Shown one piece after another: positions 8,725 through 8,966 of a DNA stretch of 8,966 bases. Within the stretch, counting starts at the first letter, position 1. Each line of letters opens with the position of its first letter. A program made the position numbers and the translations under genes. Below the pieces are notes generated by a model that worked only from the letters and a program-made list of their open reading frames with translations, had not been told where the DNA came from and did no database searches. Origin of the DNA: Myxococcales bacterium (GTDB lineage: Bacteria; Myxococcota; Myxococcia; Myxococcales; Myxococcaceae); contig VFKJ01000797.1 of assembly GCA_009885595.1 (NCBI GenBank), positions 1 to 8,966 of the forward strand, in the 5' to 3' direction.

Positions 8725-8966
8725 TCACTTCGGTTGCGACACGACCAACCACAGGTCGCCGCCGTCGTGTGCCCCGGCCGGAGCGGACAAGGTCTTCTCT
8801 TTGGCCAGCGAATACACGGTCTCGACCGAAGGCGTCTTCACCTTCACGGTGGCGACGTTGTCCTTGAGGCCCTGGAGGGTGAGCTCAGCCTGCTTCTGAT
8901 TGGGCAGCGCGATCGTCTGCAGCGTGTTCTGCACCAGCTGCAGCTTCTTCGAGTCGAGCTTCTTGA
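8725..8966 (-). CDS. C-terminal part of an unrecognised protein, cut by the window edge
   Basis: The frame is open to the right edge of the window, reading KKLDSKKLQLVQNTLQTIALPN before the rest, so the gene starts outside and only about the last 80 residues are seen. A GTG at 8934 is an internal valine, not a likely start. The visible part alternates Lys/Gln-rich helix-like and short beta-like stretches (AELTLQGLKDNVATVKVKTPSVETVYSL) and ends GGDLWLVVSQPK. No family is recognised and no catalytic motif is visible. Its stop lies 26 bp before the outer-membrane protein gene on the same strand, so the pair is probably an operon, perhaps both envelope proteins. Confidence 0.7.
   Translation of the reverse strand, partial: KKLDSKKLQLVQNTLQTIALPNQKQAELTLQGLKDNVATVKVKTPSVETVYSLAKEKTLSAPAGAHDGGDLWLVVSQPK

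Overview
The window is uniformly GC-rich DNA with dense, tightly packed genes. The mix of proteins (a membrane Ser/Thr kinase of the Pkn type, a hybrid histidine kinase, a GAF/PAS sensor, a LysM cell-wall protein and Pro-rich envelope proteins) suggests a signalling-rich Gram-negative bacterium. A member of the Myxococcota (deltaproteobacterial) lineage fits best. That is an inference from gene style; no rRNA, tRNA or other taxonomic marker is present.

Left part, plus strand (1-6362): three signalling genes run in one direction. (1) A 738-residue protein has a zinc ribbon, a Ser/Thr kinase domain, one transmembrane helix and two extracytoplasmic PPC-type domains. (2) After 69 bp comes an 811-residue hybrid histidine kinase with a degenerate receiver, GAF, PAS, HisKA with an HDxNN H-box, HATPase and an intact C-terminal receiver. 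(3) After 145 bp comes a GAF-PAS-GAF protein with no recognisable output domain. They may form a loose signalling operon, but no DNA-binding effector is present, so the output must lie elsewhere.

Right part, minus strand (6365-8966): reading from the right edge, there is the C-terminal end of an unrecognised protein, then after 26 bp a secreted or outer-membrane beta-rich protein, then a candidate terminator hairpin. After a 129-bp gap with a candidate operator and promoter comes a small LysM plus CHAP/NlpC-P60-like protein, probably a cell-wall hydrolase. Its stop codon faces the stop of the GAF-PAS-GAF gene across 2 bp, and both stops lie in one 10-bp palindrome.

The most interesting details are small ones. 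A copy of what looks like a widespread palindromic repeat is inserted in frame just after the signal peptide of the outer-membrane protein. The LysM gene may have a leaderless promoter with an inverted-repeat operator. The histidine kinase starts with a receiver-like domain that has lost its phosphorylation residues. No phage, transposase, CRISPR array, RNA gene or clear new defence system was found. No stretch over 300 bp lacks a gene.
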